Below are positions 31,169 through 44,239 of a stretch of 64,000 bases of DNA, in pieces. A program made the position numbers and the translations under genes. This DNA is from Podocnemis expansa (taxonomy: Eukaryota; Chordata; Testudines; Podocnemididae): positions 35,094,517-35,158,516 of the forward strand of contig ML682005.1 in the NCBI GenBank assembly GCA_007922195.1, in the 5' to 3' direction. Every line of letters begins with the position of its first letter. Positions within the stretch are counted from its first letter, which is position 1. The notes beneath the pieces are model-generated. The model made no database searches and was not told where the DNA came from. It saw only the letters and a program-made list of their open reading frames with translations.

Positions 31169-33646
31169 CAGTGTAGATCAGTTGACTCACAAATTCGCTT
31201 AACCCATACTAGCATCATATCCCCCAAAGCTACCAATTTAACACATGGAACTCATTAACGCACGGTATCTAAAACTGCAGTGTAGCTCAAAATATACGCT
31301 CATTTACTGACCTAAAAATCAGAAGTTGGCGTAAGCACAGAAACATGTGCTATAAGACTTATTAGCACTTCTATTTTCTTTTTGCCACCATTTTGGTAAG
31401 ACGTATCATGCTTAATCATGTTGTCAGGCAACATATATATTTTTGATTGGCTGTAATTAAATTCAATAGATATTTTAGTATAGGCTTTAGTTTATTAAGT
31501 GCAATAGATATTATAGAATAGGCTTTAGTTCATTAAGTGCAGTAGATATTTTAGTACAGTATAGAATTTAGTGCATTACATTCAATAGATATAGTATTTT
31601 AGTATAGGCTTTAGTTCATAATGGTAGGAGACAAGCATCAGCATTCATACACCGTTGAAGAAAAATTAGCAGCTATAGATCGGGTACATAATGGTGAAAA
31701 CCAAGCCAAAATTTCTAGAGATCTTGGGATTGCCAAATCAACACTATGAGGTTGGGAAAAAAAATGAAATGAAGCTGCACAGTTTTGTACAAAACATAGA
31801 TTCTCAAGTCGGCCTGGAGAGAAAATGCATGCATTATTCGGCAAAGCCTGATATAGACAAAGCATTACACACACGGTTTGCCCAAGAAGTGGCCCAGTCC
31901 TCCAAGCCCAAGCACGTAAATTTGAAACTTTAATGGGCGATGAAACATATCAAGCCAGCAAAGACTTTATAAGTCAGTTTAGAAGTTGCCACAGTATTTC
32001 CCAAGTTAGCATTTCTGGAGAAAGCCGATCAGTTGATGAGACTGCTGCCAACGAGTTTCCCGCCATATTAAAAACTATAATAGAAAACTGAAAATTATAG
32101 CGATGAATAAATACACAACTGTGATGAATCAGCTTTATTTGCAAAGCTTTTGCCAGACAAGGCTTTAGCTTTGAAATATGAAAACCAAAAAACAGCAGGC
32201 TTTAAAAAAATAAAAGACAGGGTCACCCTTCTATTTTGTATGAACAGTCATGAGCTCACACCACTTCTCATTGGTCAGTTCAACAATCTTCAATGCTTTA
32301 AGCACCTTAACAAAGTTAAACTGCCCATCATATATGTCAGTAGTAGAAATGCTTGGATGACTAGGAGCATTTTTGAAGAATGGTTCCACAAGTCTTTTGT
32401 TCCACCTCTTTGTAAACATCTCTACAAGCAAAAAACTTTAACCTAAAGCACTGTTGCTACTTGACAATTGTCCAGCCCATCCTTCTTCTGAATTATTGGT
32501 ATCAAATGATGGACAAATCCATGTGCTATATATCTGGCATTCAACACAACATCAAAAATCCAACACTTGGACCAGGGCATTATTCAAAATTTTAAAAGTG
32601 AGTTTGTCTCAGAAATGATTTCATGCGACTCATCAAGCGTTTCTGAATTCCTAAAAGAATTAAACATAAAAGAAATCATTATTTGTTGAAAAAAGCTTGA
32701 GATGGTATAAAACAAAAATCTATTGAAAATTACTGGACGAAGGCTCTCAGGCCAGCTTTTCCTGTCAACGGTTCTGCCTCTGAAAACCCAAACCATAGTG
32801 ATTCAGAATCAGAATTTGAAGGGCTTACAAAAGAAGACATCCTGCTAATAAAAACACAAACAAAAAAAGACAAAGCTAAATTTCTTTTTCAATTAATTAA
32901 AGACTTTGAATTAGACACATTGCCTGAATTCTTAAATGAGTGGCTAGAACTAGATGCAAATGGCTCAGCTACAGAAGATTGGACGGAAGAAAAAAATAAT
33001 TGCAGGTTGTGAGGCTGGTTCAGACCACAAAATTGATGAGGAATGGTTACTAGATGATGAGGATGAGAATTAAGTTGAAAAAGCCAAAATTTCCCATTCA
33101 GCAGCACCAAATGCTGCCAAAACTCTTGTACAATATATGGAAGAGCAAGATGCAGAAAATATCCAAATTTTACACCTATGCGGGCTGATTGATTTTGTAA
33201 AGAAGAGGAAAGCCAAGCTTGGGAAACAGCAGAAAATAACATCATGCTTCATAAAACCTCCATCCCAGCAACCTGCAGAACCTGCAGACTACATAAACTT
33301 TATATAAGTACGCTTTTTGATTATGAATTCTGTGGACTCTATGTGGAATCATGTACTGTAATATGTCATCTATGGTAATAAATATTCAAAATGGATTCCA
33401 GTGTGTTTATTAGTATTTTCACACATTGACATGTATTTATTTCATCACTGTTTTCACTATTAAATAAACATTAATTTTTAAATTTCTTTAAATAATTTTA
33501 TTATGTTTTAGTGATTTTTCTGCATTTTTGCATATTTTGTGTTTTAAAAATCAGATCATGAATTAACATTTACATTTTTGATTTTGCTAAACAAAATTAA
33601 TTTATGGTAGTCGGGCAGCCCATGATAAAGCACACCAACTGCACTG
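31169..33646 (+). mobile_element. Tigger/pogo-like DNA transposon, decayed
   Basis: Contains the transposase relic 31621-33306. Candidate ends are TA-CAGTG at 31167-31173 and GCACTG ending at 33646; the inverted repeats match only over the outermost bases, so the limits are approximate. Inserted in a hAT MITE. Confidence 0.55.
31621..33306 (+). pseudogene. Tigger-like (CENP-B/JRK-type) transposase relic
   Basis: Starts ATG at 31621. The N-terminus has a helix-turn-helix of the Psq/CENP-B type (YTVEEKLAAIDRVHNGE, then ISRDLGIAKSTL), interrupted by a stop just after STL. The DDE core follows: CDESALF near 32125 (first Asp), VTLLFCMN, IIYVSSRNAWM, FEEWFHKSFVP, LLLDNCPAHPSS near 32455 (second Asp), and a TSKIQHLDQGI segment near 32555. 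The C-terminus has KLGKQQKITSCF, as in Tigger proteins. Many stops and frameshifts make it inactive. It would have catalysed cut-and-paste movement at TA sites. Confidence 0.8.
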
Positions 33647-33913
33647 TGTATGGATTTATTTTGAAGGTACTGTATTTTAGGACATTTCACCATGGTCCCA
33701 TGTACACACGGTCCATTTTATGCATAGTTCTGACAGCTCCAGCCATCTGTGTGTTAACCAATCAACACTGTATATGTTGCTTTTCATTTATTCATTTTGA
33801 CTATACTTTGTATCACTGTATGAAAAAGTTTCAGTGGTGCAGACCTCAGGCTAATGTACTAGTCCTCATGCAGCCCTTGTGGTGATTTGAGTTTGAGATC
33901 CCTGCATTAGATT

Positions 33914-34037
33914 CTTTGTTGTTTTTTTTTTTTTTTTTTTTACTATTTTTAGCTTGTGACCACATACTTTTGTAAACTATTGACTTAGTTTTCCTTTATT
34001 ACTCAGTAAGCATGGAGTTTTTCCACTTAGCAGCTAA

Positions 34038-34076
<39 letters not shown>

Positions 34077-36155
34077 CAGTTCAAAATAAAAAAAAAAAGG
34101 AATACAATCTTCCATGTGTGAATAACTGCTTCCTTCAAGAACCATTCTCTCCCTTGTAATTTTGAAGCAACTCCCAATCTGCTTGAGGGGATAAGTTACT
34201 TAATGGACTGGCTCCTCTGTGATGACTATGTGAATGAGAACTGTGATATTAAAAGGTACCTTCTTCTACTAAAAGCTACTGATAGCCGTAAATTTTTCTG
34301 TTCCCTCTCCCCTTGCCATTCGTACAACCTGAAAAATTAAAATAGGAATAATTACTACTAATGTAATTAAAGAGACAATACTACACCACTCTTTTTAACC
34401 TGTTTTGACTTGATGGAAATTTCTACACATTAGTTTGGTAAATGTAATAGAACAAGTAATAATAAAGAATAAGAGACTGTAAAGGTGGTCAGAACATGAA
34501 GTCTGGCATCAGGACAGTGTATGTGGAAAAATAGATGGAATTACTGAAGGGTATGCAGTTTGGTTGTGGGAAGCTTAGAGGAATTTGCTGATCAGGCATT
34601 ACTATTAATGTAGCAGCTCAGAAGAAGCAAATATTTTGCTGAAATAAGAGATTACTTCACAGCACAGGGCTACTTCCTGCCCTGATGTAATGTATGTAGG
34701 CAGATTCTTACCTCAGGGAGCAAGGGAATCCCTTCTGGTGCTCAAAAGCACATTAAGGATTATGCTAAGTAACACACTGCCCCAAGTAACAGGGCCCCCA
34801 AGGGTCATAACGCTTCCTAAACAGGATACCCAACTCTCTATTGAGAGAGAATGTCATCTTCCAATTAGAGAAAATTTCAACTTTTTCCTTTGACAAGCTC
34901 TACTCCAGAGACATGTGGGATGGGAGAAGGCACAATATTTAAATCAGTTTGAATATACTTAAAGATCTGGAAATATCCAATTCATAGGAGGCAATGGACA
35001 CTGCCACAGTAACTTTGGGTGACATCCCATGCCCACTAAAATCAATGGGAATTTTGTCATCAACAAGAGTAGAGACAAGACTTCATCTTGGTGCATACTC
35101 TTGCAATGATCAGGCCCTACACCATCTGAATTATTCACAAAATCTAAGAAAAATAAATGTTTTCAACACCTTTTTTAAAAGTTAAAATAGATTTTTAAAT
35201 TTCAAGTCTCCTCTGAAGTGCTGGAAGCTCAACCACTGAAGCATCATGCTAGGTAAGCAAAATACAAAATATAAAGATGATCTAGGATCTTGTAACCTTT
35301 CAATTTTAGACCCCAATCTTTGGTTTCTGTAGTGCTCCACACAAGTACAGAGGTTACTCTGCATGGAACAACTTGCATGAGTATGCCTAAAACAGGCAAA
35401 GATTTTAAGTATTTGACTTTTTTTTCTCTTAGTGTCACTTAACATCCTGACAGATAAAAACAGCAAGCCTTTTGAATCACTTTGTAACTTTGCCATTGTA
35501 CTGATGTAGCAGGCATCACCAGCTGGCCTTTTTACACATAGTCTTCCAAGTTTTCCTTGCTTAGTATGGGAACAAATATCTAGTCTTGGAGAAAAATGGT
35601 TTGATAGTTTTTGCAAGTTTATATACAGAGATGGGGTGCTTGGTGCTAGTGGTAGCAAAAAGTTGGTTCTCTTCCTTTGTCTCTGGTTAGAATCAATTCT
35701 TAAGTAGAGCTACTCCTTGAAAATTATTTATTGCTGTTTGGCAGAGATTCCTGAAAGAACTTATTACTTCTATGCCACTTGGCTACCTCTGTTTCAGGAC
35801 GGGTGTGTATATTTACAAGGAAAATAAGTTATAATTAGAATGTTTCCAGACTCTGCATCAATAATTTTTGTTTGTTTTTTTCCTCCAATTAGACTTCAAT
35901 CTGCAAGGTCAGGACATCTGCTACTTCTGGAGAAAGGGGTAACATTGGCAGCAGAATGGATCTAGAAAGAAGAGGCAACAGATCTAATAATGAATTCAAA
36001 ACTTGGAGAAATGAAAAAGTGAAAGCTCCAAACAAGTACAGAGGTTAGTCTAATCCACCCAATGACAGGCACCCACCATCCCTTATTCTTCTACTATTGA
36101 TTTTGACACTGATGCAGTCTCATGTGGAAAAGAGGGAATTCTCTATATTTAGCAT
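33914..36155. other. Non-coding stretch with a (GA)n run
   Basis: A (GA)n microsatellite lies at 34042-34071, and there is a T-run just before this stretch (about 33921-33941). No gene seen. The 158-codon frame at 35182-35658 has no recognisable domain. Confidence 0.5.
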
Positions 36156-36159
36156 ATCA

Positions 36160-36426
36160 GTGAATGCCTACACTAGGGACTCAAGTTGGCTTAAGGTGAC
36201 TTAAACAACTCTCTGGCCACATTTGGAAATTATTAAGTCAGCTTAAGGGCTTCCCTATGAAATAAGACGTGCCTGCTTAAGTCAGCTTAAGCAAACATTT
36301 TTTATTAGGACACTTTCTTAAGTCAACTTAAGAGAAGTGTGGACTCGCTAAGTTGACTTAATAAAGTTGACTTTAAGTAGACTTTATTAAGTCAACTTAA
36401 CAAAGCCCTGTAGTGTAGACATAGCC
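36160..36426. repeat. MITE, GGCTATGTCTACAC family, TTAAGTCGACTTAA subtype
   Basis: The right end reverse-complements to GGCTATGTCTACACTA. The left end, GAATGCCTACACTAG, is diverged. The interior has many AAGTTGACTTAA and AAGTCAACTTAA units in both orientations, as at 18839-19465. Target duplication not evident. Confidence 0.65.
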
Positions 36427-36429
36427 TTT

Positions 36430-38980
36430 GGTTGTATAGCAAGACTGCATAACAAAAGGAAAAATGCAGCAGCTCTAAAATGGACTATGTTTCTTTTAGT
36501 CTCTGTTGCTCTGCATTTTGTTATACATCTTCCTTAATATCATAGAGTTGTATCATCAGAAAGAATGCAATCAATTTTTCAAAGACAGGAAAGGGCTTCA
36601 ATATTCATATCTGAGCAACATTTCAGCCTACTTTTCAATAAAAATCGGGAGGTTTGTCCTATTATAAATATATGCAAAAGTAATATATTCTGGATCAAGA
36701 TCTAGCTTCAGGTTCTGTGTGCTCCAAAGTTCTATTGGAGTTTCTAGCTTTGAGTCAAGCCCATTTCTAACAAGTAGAATTACTAAATTATCTGTTTATT
36801 TTGTGGTATCAAGAAACTCTCTTCTGTTTGTCTCACTTGTTGGGTGCTAAAGCTCGTTATCATTTAAAAATGATACTGAAAGAACAGGTTGTATTTAGGC
36901 CCCCTGCAAATAGTGTAGTGGCTAGCCGAACACTGAAAATTATTGACAAGCTGCAAAAACTTGGAAGGGACATATTTTAGGCACCAGAAGCCAGATCTTC
37001 CATTGTAGGTCATCACATTGGAAATCTCTTGAGATTTCCAACTATATCTTGGTTTCAGATAGGCTATTCTTATAGCACTTTGTCTCTCTCAGATTAGATT
37101 CCAAGATGAGATCTGGGACACCAGGTGGCTATGTTTTGTTACACCTCTATTAAGAGGAAATTAGCATCAGTCCTTTGACCTGCTAGCCTGTTTGGTTTTG
37201 TGTAATTTTTATTTCATCCAAAACTTTCTCAAAAATCTAAAGATAAAAAAAAGTTAAAAGTTCAACACTTCAAATACAGGAGCAAAGGGTGGGTTAAGCT
37301 GTAAATTAAGATTTGCTATATATGCACTCAAGTAAATGCACACTACCAACTGGGTTCCACCACCCCATTTCAGAGCTCCCATGTCAGAGTTTGAGAGCCC
37401 AAAAATGAGCAGGACCAAAAATAATATCATTCTATGTTAGTCATACATTATTTTATACAAAGCAAGTGGAAAAATTCAACTCACTGATATGGTAGAGGGT
37501 GTAGGAAGTGCATGAGTATAGTAGTTGAATTGAGTAGCCCCTATTTCCCCAGTGTCTACTGCCAACCACAACATTCACAGGAGATCCTGACAATACCACC
37601 AAGACAAGTACTTGTAACCCCTGGGATGCTGGAGTCTCAGCATAGGCATGAAAATTGGAGTGCTGAAGAACACTAAAAGCATATACCACCTGATCTTGCA
37701 CAGGTGCATGACAGTCAAAGCCTACCCTAGCATTTCTGAATGGGCCTGCAAAACAGATTTTCACATCCCTCCACACAAACAGAGATCCACTACAATTGAC
37801 TTCTATTCACTGATATGGGGCATCACTACATGCAAGGCCAGCCTTGGGATTTTGAAGAGGGTTAATGAGAAGTTTTAGAGTAGAGGGGACACACTTAACT
37901 GAGTTCAAGAATAGATACATGAGTGGACCTCAGCAACTTGTACTGTAATCTCTGTGCATAGTGACAAGCATTTTTAAATGTACTAGAAGACCCAATTGTC
38001 TAGATAAAATAGGGATTTGTGCAAGGCCCCCTGCCACTTGAGGGTTCTTGTGTGCATTCTGGCCAGCGTTTAGCACTTACGTAACACTTCACAAACATTA
38101 ACTTAAACTCACACTACTCACTTAGTTGCCATATTCATCGTAGCCTATAAGATGTATGAGTATTATTCTGGTTTTAAACACATATACATTTTACAGCAAG
38201 CTTTATTCTCAAGCGTTCATTTACTGTTACAGTTTGGGGTTTGAACTATAGCCTGCTGTACTAAGAGTCCTTCCAGCAACCTCGCTGGGCTTTAGATCAA
38301 AACCATCCAAGGCTGCCTTTGCATCAATACCATCCTATCATCTGTTTCTATAATACATTATATTAAAGTGCTACATTTATAGATTTATGTAAAAAGGCAG
38401 AATTAACTGCTAGACTCACATCCAATCACAATCACCTTCCTGAATGGTAATTAAAACAACTTTAGTTTATTTACTAGAAGTCTTCTGTTTCAGACATCCA
38501 TTTTTTCTGTTGTTTTGTTTTGCTTTAATCAAAATGCATAATTAAAGTGTACTTGAAAAAACTCAGGGTCTTTATACAATATTGAACTTTCAAATTGACT
38601 ATGTCGCAAAACCATATTGATTTCACCATATGTTGTTGCTTCTTTGTAGTCTCTCAGCAACAGACATCAGCAATTGCACTAGCTGCTGACTGTACAAGTA
38701 AGAACCACCTTGACAGCAGCTGAACTTCTGTCAGAATGGTGTCATAAAAAGAATTAGCAATTCCGTTACATAGCTTCAGTAGAAATCAGGCTTCTCTGGA
38801 CACAAAAACAAACATCCAGTGAAAACAGACCTCTGTAATAATGCATTGGCTATCAGAACTAAAAATATGGTCTTTGTAGCAAATGTCACTTTCTTAAATC
38901 AGTGCCACCACAGTATTAAATATCTATCAACTTATTTATAGATAGGAAGAAAATAAAGTGTAGTGATCCAAATAGTGCTG
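36430..38980. other. Non-coding stretch, no gene seen
   Basis: AT-rich, short frames only, no recognisable repeat. Confidence 0.5.
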
Positions 38981-39010
38981 TTAGATGTTTTATAATTACA
39001 CACAAGGAAG

Positions 39011-39300
39011 CTGCATTCCGGGGCCCATGATTTAAAAATAGCAGGCCCTGGAATGCAGCATTCCAGCTCCTTTTTCTATTTTTAGGGGCCCCACTCTGAG
39101 CCCCTAAAAGGAACAGACCCCCGAATGGCATTCTGACACTGTCCAAGAGGCAGGGGACCTGCCCTGGCCTGAGCCTGCTCTGACTGAGCATACTCAGAGC
39201 CTCTGGGCATGCTCAGTCAGAGCAGGCTCAGGCTGGAGCCTCAGCCCTGGCCAAGACCACTCCAGTGGCATGGTAGCCAGGTAAGGGGGTTCTGGGTGGG
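39011..39300. repeat. GC-rich inverted-repeat block, unclassified
   Basis: GCATTCCGGGGCC near 39012 mirrors GGCCCTGGAATGC near 39045-39057. Further in, the perfect 24-bp hairpin 39168-39232 dominates. Probably a TIR element, but I could not fix its ends. Confidence 0.4.
39168..39232. repeat. Perfect 24-bp inverted repeat (hairpin)
   Basis: 39168-39191 is exactly complementary to 39209-39232 with a 17-nt loop. The arms are GC-rich and contain CTGACTGAGCAT. An intact stem of this length in otherwise diverged DNA suggests a young foldback element or a recent inverted duplication. Confidence 0.85.
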
Positions 39301-39840
39301 GTGGTCAGGGTAGTATTCTCCTCAGAACTCGAAATTGGGGGGAGTGTAAGGGGAGATTTGTAAGAGCTCACTAACTTGGTATAACACTTACTAGCTGACA
39401 ACTGGGGGGGGTTGGGAAATTCAGGAGGGACGTAGGGAAATCCTACCCTTCAAAGAGGTGTGGGGGGACGTTAGAGAAATCTCTGGTTCAGGGACAGGTG
39501 AGCCAGCCTGGCAGGGAAAGCGCACAGAGGATGGGGTCGGCCTGAGGCAGTGAAGGAAGTCTTTGCAACACGGTGCGGTGTTGGGGAAGCATTGGGGGAC
39601 CAGCAACAAGATGGGGGCCAGGGGCAGTAGCCAGAGTGGAGAGTAGGTGTCTGGGGGGCAGTAGTTGAGGTGGCGGGTAGGCAAGTGCGGCACTGTAGCT
39701 GGGGAGTGTGGCAGGCGTTTGGGGGGCAGTAGCTGAGGTATGTGAGTGGCCCACACCAGTGCGAGGGGGGCCTGCACCAGCATGAGGGGGGTCCCATCAA
39801 TTTAGGAGGGTTCTGGGGCCCACCAAATTATACTTTAACC

Positions 39841-40028
39841 CAAGGTTCTCAAACTCAAATCAACACAAACGCTGCATGCGGCCTAATACATTAGCCTAAG
39901 TGATGCACCACTGAAGCCTTTTCATACAACAATTCTGCAAGTATCTGTGACAATAGTGTTGTTGCAGGCTGCAGAAAATAGCTTTAGGGGCCGCATGTGG
40001 CCTGTGGGCCATATGTTTAAGAGCCCTG
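39841..40028. repeat. hAT MITE with exact 8-bp TSD
   Basis: Ends CAAGGTTCTCAAACTC and (reverse-complemented) CAGGGCTCTTAAACAT. CTTTAACC at 39833-39840 recurs at 40029-40036. It aligns in reverse with the outer parts of the element at 30974-33905, so both belong to one family. Confidence 0.8.
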
Positions 40029-40036
40029 CTTTAACC

Positions 40037-42295
40037 TCTGCTTCCTGAAACTGCCATGTATTCTAGATGGAAGAACAGTGTAGAAATAATTGACTGCCCT
40101 TGGAGACAAGAAATAATACCAAATGCTGGATGGTGACTGGTTTAATCTCTGCCAAAGGCCATTATTGATAGTATAACAAAAGGTCAGTTAAAGAAAGTGC
40201 CACTTTTGTATATCAACATTCTTTTCATTGTGTGATTTTTTTAACTTATTGATTTTGGAGATAGATCAGATGGGAACTTGCAACTTCACTGGAATCAAAC
40301 AGAATAATCTGAAATACTGTGTAGCTCCATCACTCCTACCTTACAGAATTCTGTCACAGGAGGCAAAATCACTGTCTACCCAATCCCACCCAGGAAATAT
40401 TAAACTGATTAAGGAATATGTGGAACACTATGCCCAAGCCTGGATGAAGGCAAAACCACTTCACATCCCACCCACCGAAACACATATACGCCTGCTACTG
40501 AACAAAGTGGTGCTTCGCTAAGCCCCAGCTCCTGGAGTCACATGTGTCACATCAAACTTTCAGCTTTCATTTAAAGGGGGAAAAAAAGAGAAGACTAGAC
40601 TTCACAGTTCTCAGTTAAAACTTGAAATATTAAATGGGCATAAATAATAAAGCAACAGCATAGTCTGCAGCTTGAAAGAATAGCTCTGAGTGGTGGGACC
40701 TGCCTTGCCCCATTCTTCTCAGTGATTGGCTAACTACATCTAAGCAGTAGTGTAGGGCCCCAATAATACCATACAGCAAACAACACCTGTTACATGAAAA
40801 AGGAAAGCACAGTGACTCATCCCATCAATCCCAGCATATATACTCCGGCTCCTAAGCAAAGGGGTGTTTCTCAATTACCATCCCTGCACCTTATTTTCTA
40901 GGATTGGAGAGGCCCCTTCTGCCATACCAGGTCAGGGAAGGAAAGTTAAGTGTAAGGTACAGTGGATCTAAAATCTGTATTTTGCAAAGTCCTTCCCTCC
41001 AATGCTGCCACTTAATACCTGTGGCAACAGAAACCCTCAAGTCACAAGCATTGGGGGCTCTTACACATCGCAGGAAGTGCCACCCTGAGAGGACCAGACT
41101 GACAGGACATTTCTTATTGGTCCAAACATCCTATTTAAACCTGAGGAGGCTACAGGAAGTTTGTCTAGGTTTTCACCTACTTGCCTATCTGGCACAGGCC
41201 CTGCTTCCTTGTGCTAACTCTGGATGCTTGGTTCTTGAGTTTGGCTTTACCTCTCATAGCCAGTTTGTGACTCAGCCTTATCCTCTGCTTCCTGACCCTG
41301 GATCAACAAATGGCTGACTCCTGACATCTGGCTCTGGGCTTTAGTCAGTTGGCCAGCCACCACCCAGGACCCAGCACTGAAGACCATGATAGGTGATGGA
41401 ACCACAGCAGTCTTCGTATCATGGTATGTATAGGTCCCTGGATTTTCTTACTTAAGCCCCAACTAAGCCCACCTCAATGACCTCGTATATCTTCATAAAT
41501 GCTATCATTATACATTCTATAAATTAAAGAAAATGACACCTCCAAAATCTTTACCAGAAAAAAGAAGGTTCTTAAAAACATGCTTCAGATGTCATTTTAA
41601 CAACATGGTTCTTCACCCATGAATATGTGATAAAAACACTGCATAAAACAGGCAAATGGAGAAATGTAACAGATCAACATAAGCTATCAATCGATCATCT
41701 CACTATTTTGGTGGGGATGGGGATAGCTCAGCAACAGTACCATGTCACTGTATATCTAAGTCCTTTGATGACTTTAGGTCTTACATCATGTATTCAGAAG
41801 TGAATGTTCATCTGCTCAAACACAGAAAGCCACCACACACTGAAATCATAAAGCTAAAAGTTTGTAGTAGAATTTACAATGGATGAAGAAAACTTCATCA
41901 CACCTCTTAAAAATTATGTTTTGACCTGCTCTACTCAACTCTCATCTCAATCTTTGAGGCACAAATACATGAAAAAACAAGAATAAGAAGCACACAAAAA
42001 AGCAGATGATGAAACATTTTGCTTGGTTCAATAAGTGAAGAAATTGCAAAAAATATTCAGAAAATTTAAAAAGTCTATTTCAGTTGAATAAAAGGTAGGC
42101 TGTTCAGGTCAAAATGGTTTGTTGCAGTCAAAAAGGGTCCAGGTGGTGGCTAGGATTGGGGGTACTGTATTCAGTTCCCTCTTCTGCCTTATGAGCAGCA
42201 GAAATCTGAACTGCGGACTGCAACATTGCAGGAGAGTGGCTCAGGCACTGGCTGTGGGGCAGTTTCTCTTGGTCTCCCTTTTTGATGCTGTTCCA
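40037..42295. other. Non-coding stretch, no gene seen
   Basis: No domain in the short frames, including 40228-40521 and 40904-41317. Confidence 0.5.
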
Positions 42296-42299
42296 CTTT

Positions 42300-42392
42300 A
42301 TATAAATAATTAAATAGACTTTGGAGCAGGGAGTTCAAATTAGTTTTCCTGCATCTCAGGTGACTGCTCTACCTATGAGGTCACAGAAACTG
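42300..42392 (-). repeat. tRNA-derived SINE-like fragment
   Basis: On the minus strand, TAGGTAGAGCAGTCACC resembles a pol III A box and its surroundings, and AATTTGAACTCCC about 35 bases on is a decayed B box. This head arrangement is typical of tRNA-derived SINEs. Body and tail are not clear. Confidence 0.35.
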
Positions 42393-42395
42393 TCT

Positions 42396-42612
42396 CAGGC
42401 TTTTCTACACAGATGCACCTGCATCGCTACAGTTCTTCCATGAAGATGCTACCTTTGCCAACAGGAGGGCTTCTTCCATTGACATAGGTACTCCATCTCT
42501 CTGAGAACTCTTTCTGTTGACATTGTGTGCTTTACGCTGGGAGTTTATCAGAATATTCACACCCCTGAACAATAAGTTATATAGGCAAATTGGTAATGTA
42601 GACCAAGACTAC
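42396..42612. repeat. Degraded TIR element
   Basis: TTTTCTACACAGATGC at the left and TAATGTAGACCAAGAC at the right are loosely complementary and face inward, as in MITEs. The interior is diverged. Confidence 0.3.
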
Positions 42613-43181
42613 ATCTTTTTCTCTGGCCCAGTCATTCATCATGGCAATTCAACCATTCACACCACAAATTTGTATTACTTACCTTAGTCTATAGAGTATA
42701 AATTGAGTCTAAAGATAATCTGTACATAATTGGAACCAGTATCTACAAAATGATACACAACTGCATTAGCAAATCTTCATTATAGTGAAGTATGAACAAA
42801 TGTAAAAAAATTTTGGCTTCCTTTTATTTCTCATACTGCATGCTTTGTAAATGTGTATGGTTTTCCAGCTAAGTATTCAATACTTAAAATGTTTGTGCTA
42901 ATGTATGCACATCAGTTCTACTGCAATAAACACTAATCACCATAACATAAATCTAAATTAATATATTTTAGAGTAGGTTAACACATATCATTTGATATAT
43001 TTTTCTTTAATATCTATTTTTATATTCAGGCTTAACCTAAAACATACATATAGACTGTATAATTTTCACATCCTAAACAGTCTCTTTAAAAAGATTTGTT
43101 TTAGATGTTGACTCATCATTTAGGAATGAATATATTGTGTCTGCTCCTTCCATTGTCAATGCACATATAGTAAATTTATTA
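42613..43181. other. Non-coding stretch, no gene seen
   Basis: AT-rich, no recognisable feature. Confidence 0.5.
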
Positions 43182-43189
43182 AGATGGAA

Positions 43190-43820
43190 CAGGGCCGACC
43201 CAAGGTTTTTTGGCACCCTAGGCTCCTGTGATTTTGATAACCCCCCTCCCCCGTGGTGGTCCAGGCTGTGCATGTCATCCTTAGGGGCTGGGGGGCCTGG
43301 GGTGATCAACCTGTGAGGCTCTCTGCTGCCCTCCCACACGGGGGGGGGGCCATGGGCCAGCCCAGAGGCTTGCCCCGAACTCCCACTCCTCCCCTGAGCT
43401 GGGAACAGAGCAGGCAGGTCCAAGGGCTGGGCTCTGCTCTCCCGCCCTGCCTCTGGGCCAGGCCTCTCTGTCCCCAAGGTGGAACAGCTGACCCAGTGTA
43501 GGGGTGGGAGAGCAGAGCCCAGCCTCTGGCCTGGCCTGCTCCACCCCCAGGCTGGCTGTTCCCCATCCTGGGGGCTGGGGAAGCCAGCCCAGAGCAGAGG
43601 CTGGCTTTGTGCTCACACCCCTCCCTTTCCCTGCTGTCTTCTGCACGGGGCTGAAGACAGCAGGAGGGGGGAGGCAGACAGTGAGGCCATGGGGGGGGCA
43701 GCAGTGCAGGGCCCACAGAACTGGGGTTCAGGGACTATCACCCCTTTCACCCCCCCCCCAGGACAGCCCTGGGCACCGCTGGCAACTGCCTAGGTCATCT
43801 CTATGGTAGGACCGGTTTTG
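43190..43820. repeat. hAT MITE, CAGGGCC type, GC-rich interior
   Basis: Left end CAGGGCCGACCCAAGG; right end reverse-complements to CAAAACCGGTCCTACC. AGATGGAA (43182-43189) and AGATAGAA (43821-43828) form an 8-bp target duplication with one change. The interior is a GC-rich block that yields several overlapping open frames by composition only. Confidence 0.65.
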
Positions 43821-44154
43821 AGATAGAATCTGCTTCTCTCTCAAGCCAAACAGTAAAAACAGTTAAGTGGAAATCTACTTTGCTGTTCTCTTTTTCTTCA
43901 AAGTCTTTCTGAGTGAAGTCCCCAAGAGTAAAACTTTCAGAAGTGTCTGAGTGACTTCAGAGCCTGAAGTTCCATTTTTAAATGAAATGAAGGCACCTAG
44001 CTGCCTAAATACTTGGGCTCTTAAGGGCCAGATTTACAACGGTGACTAGTTGAGCTGTGGAGAGAAAGGTAATTCTGCTTCCAGTGGAATTTGTTTTTTC
44101 AAGAATTTGTTTAATTCCAGTTAGGAATAAAAACCAAAAATTTAGGAATTCTCA

Positions 44155-44235
44155 ATACAGGGACTGGAACCCAAGTTCTTAAACAGATTTGTGTCATAGC
44201 CATGAACCACAGAAGCTCTGTGTTCCCAGGCTGTG
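44155..44235 (-). repeat. tRNA-derived SINE-like fragment
   Basis: On the minus strand, GGTTCATGGCTATGAC is followed by GGGTTCCAGTCCC, resembling decayed A and B boxes at SINE spacing. Weak. Confidence 0.3.
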
Positions 44236-44239
44236 GGGC

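Larger units (their letters stand above)
30974..33905. mobile_element. hAT MITE interrupted by a Tigger-like transposon
   Basis: The outer ends (GGGGTCTCAACTC on the left; GCAGGGATCTCAAACTC on the right, reverse-complemented) are hAT-type inverted repeats. ATTAGATT flanks both sides (30966-30973, 33906-33913), an exact 8-bp target duplication. The outer segments align in order with the 188-bp MITE at 39841-40028 read in reverse, showing that the middle is an insertion. Confidence 0.7.

Noticed and set aside
35182..35658. 158-codon minus-strand frame
   Set aside because: No family recognised, no supporting context; plausible chance frame in AT-rich DNA.
39421..39800. Three overlapping Pro/Cys-rich minus-strand frames
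   Set aside because: A G-rich low-complexity stretch on the plus strand; the frames are compositional and share no domain.
43073..43809. Several overlapping open frames on both strands
   Set aside because: A GC-rich, stop-poor MITE interior explains them; no start context or domain.
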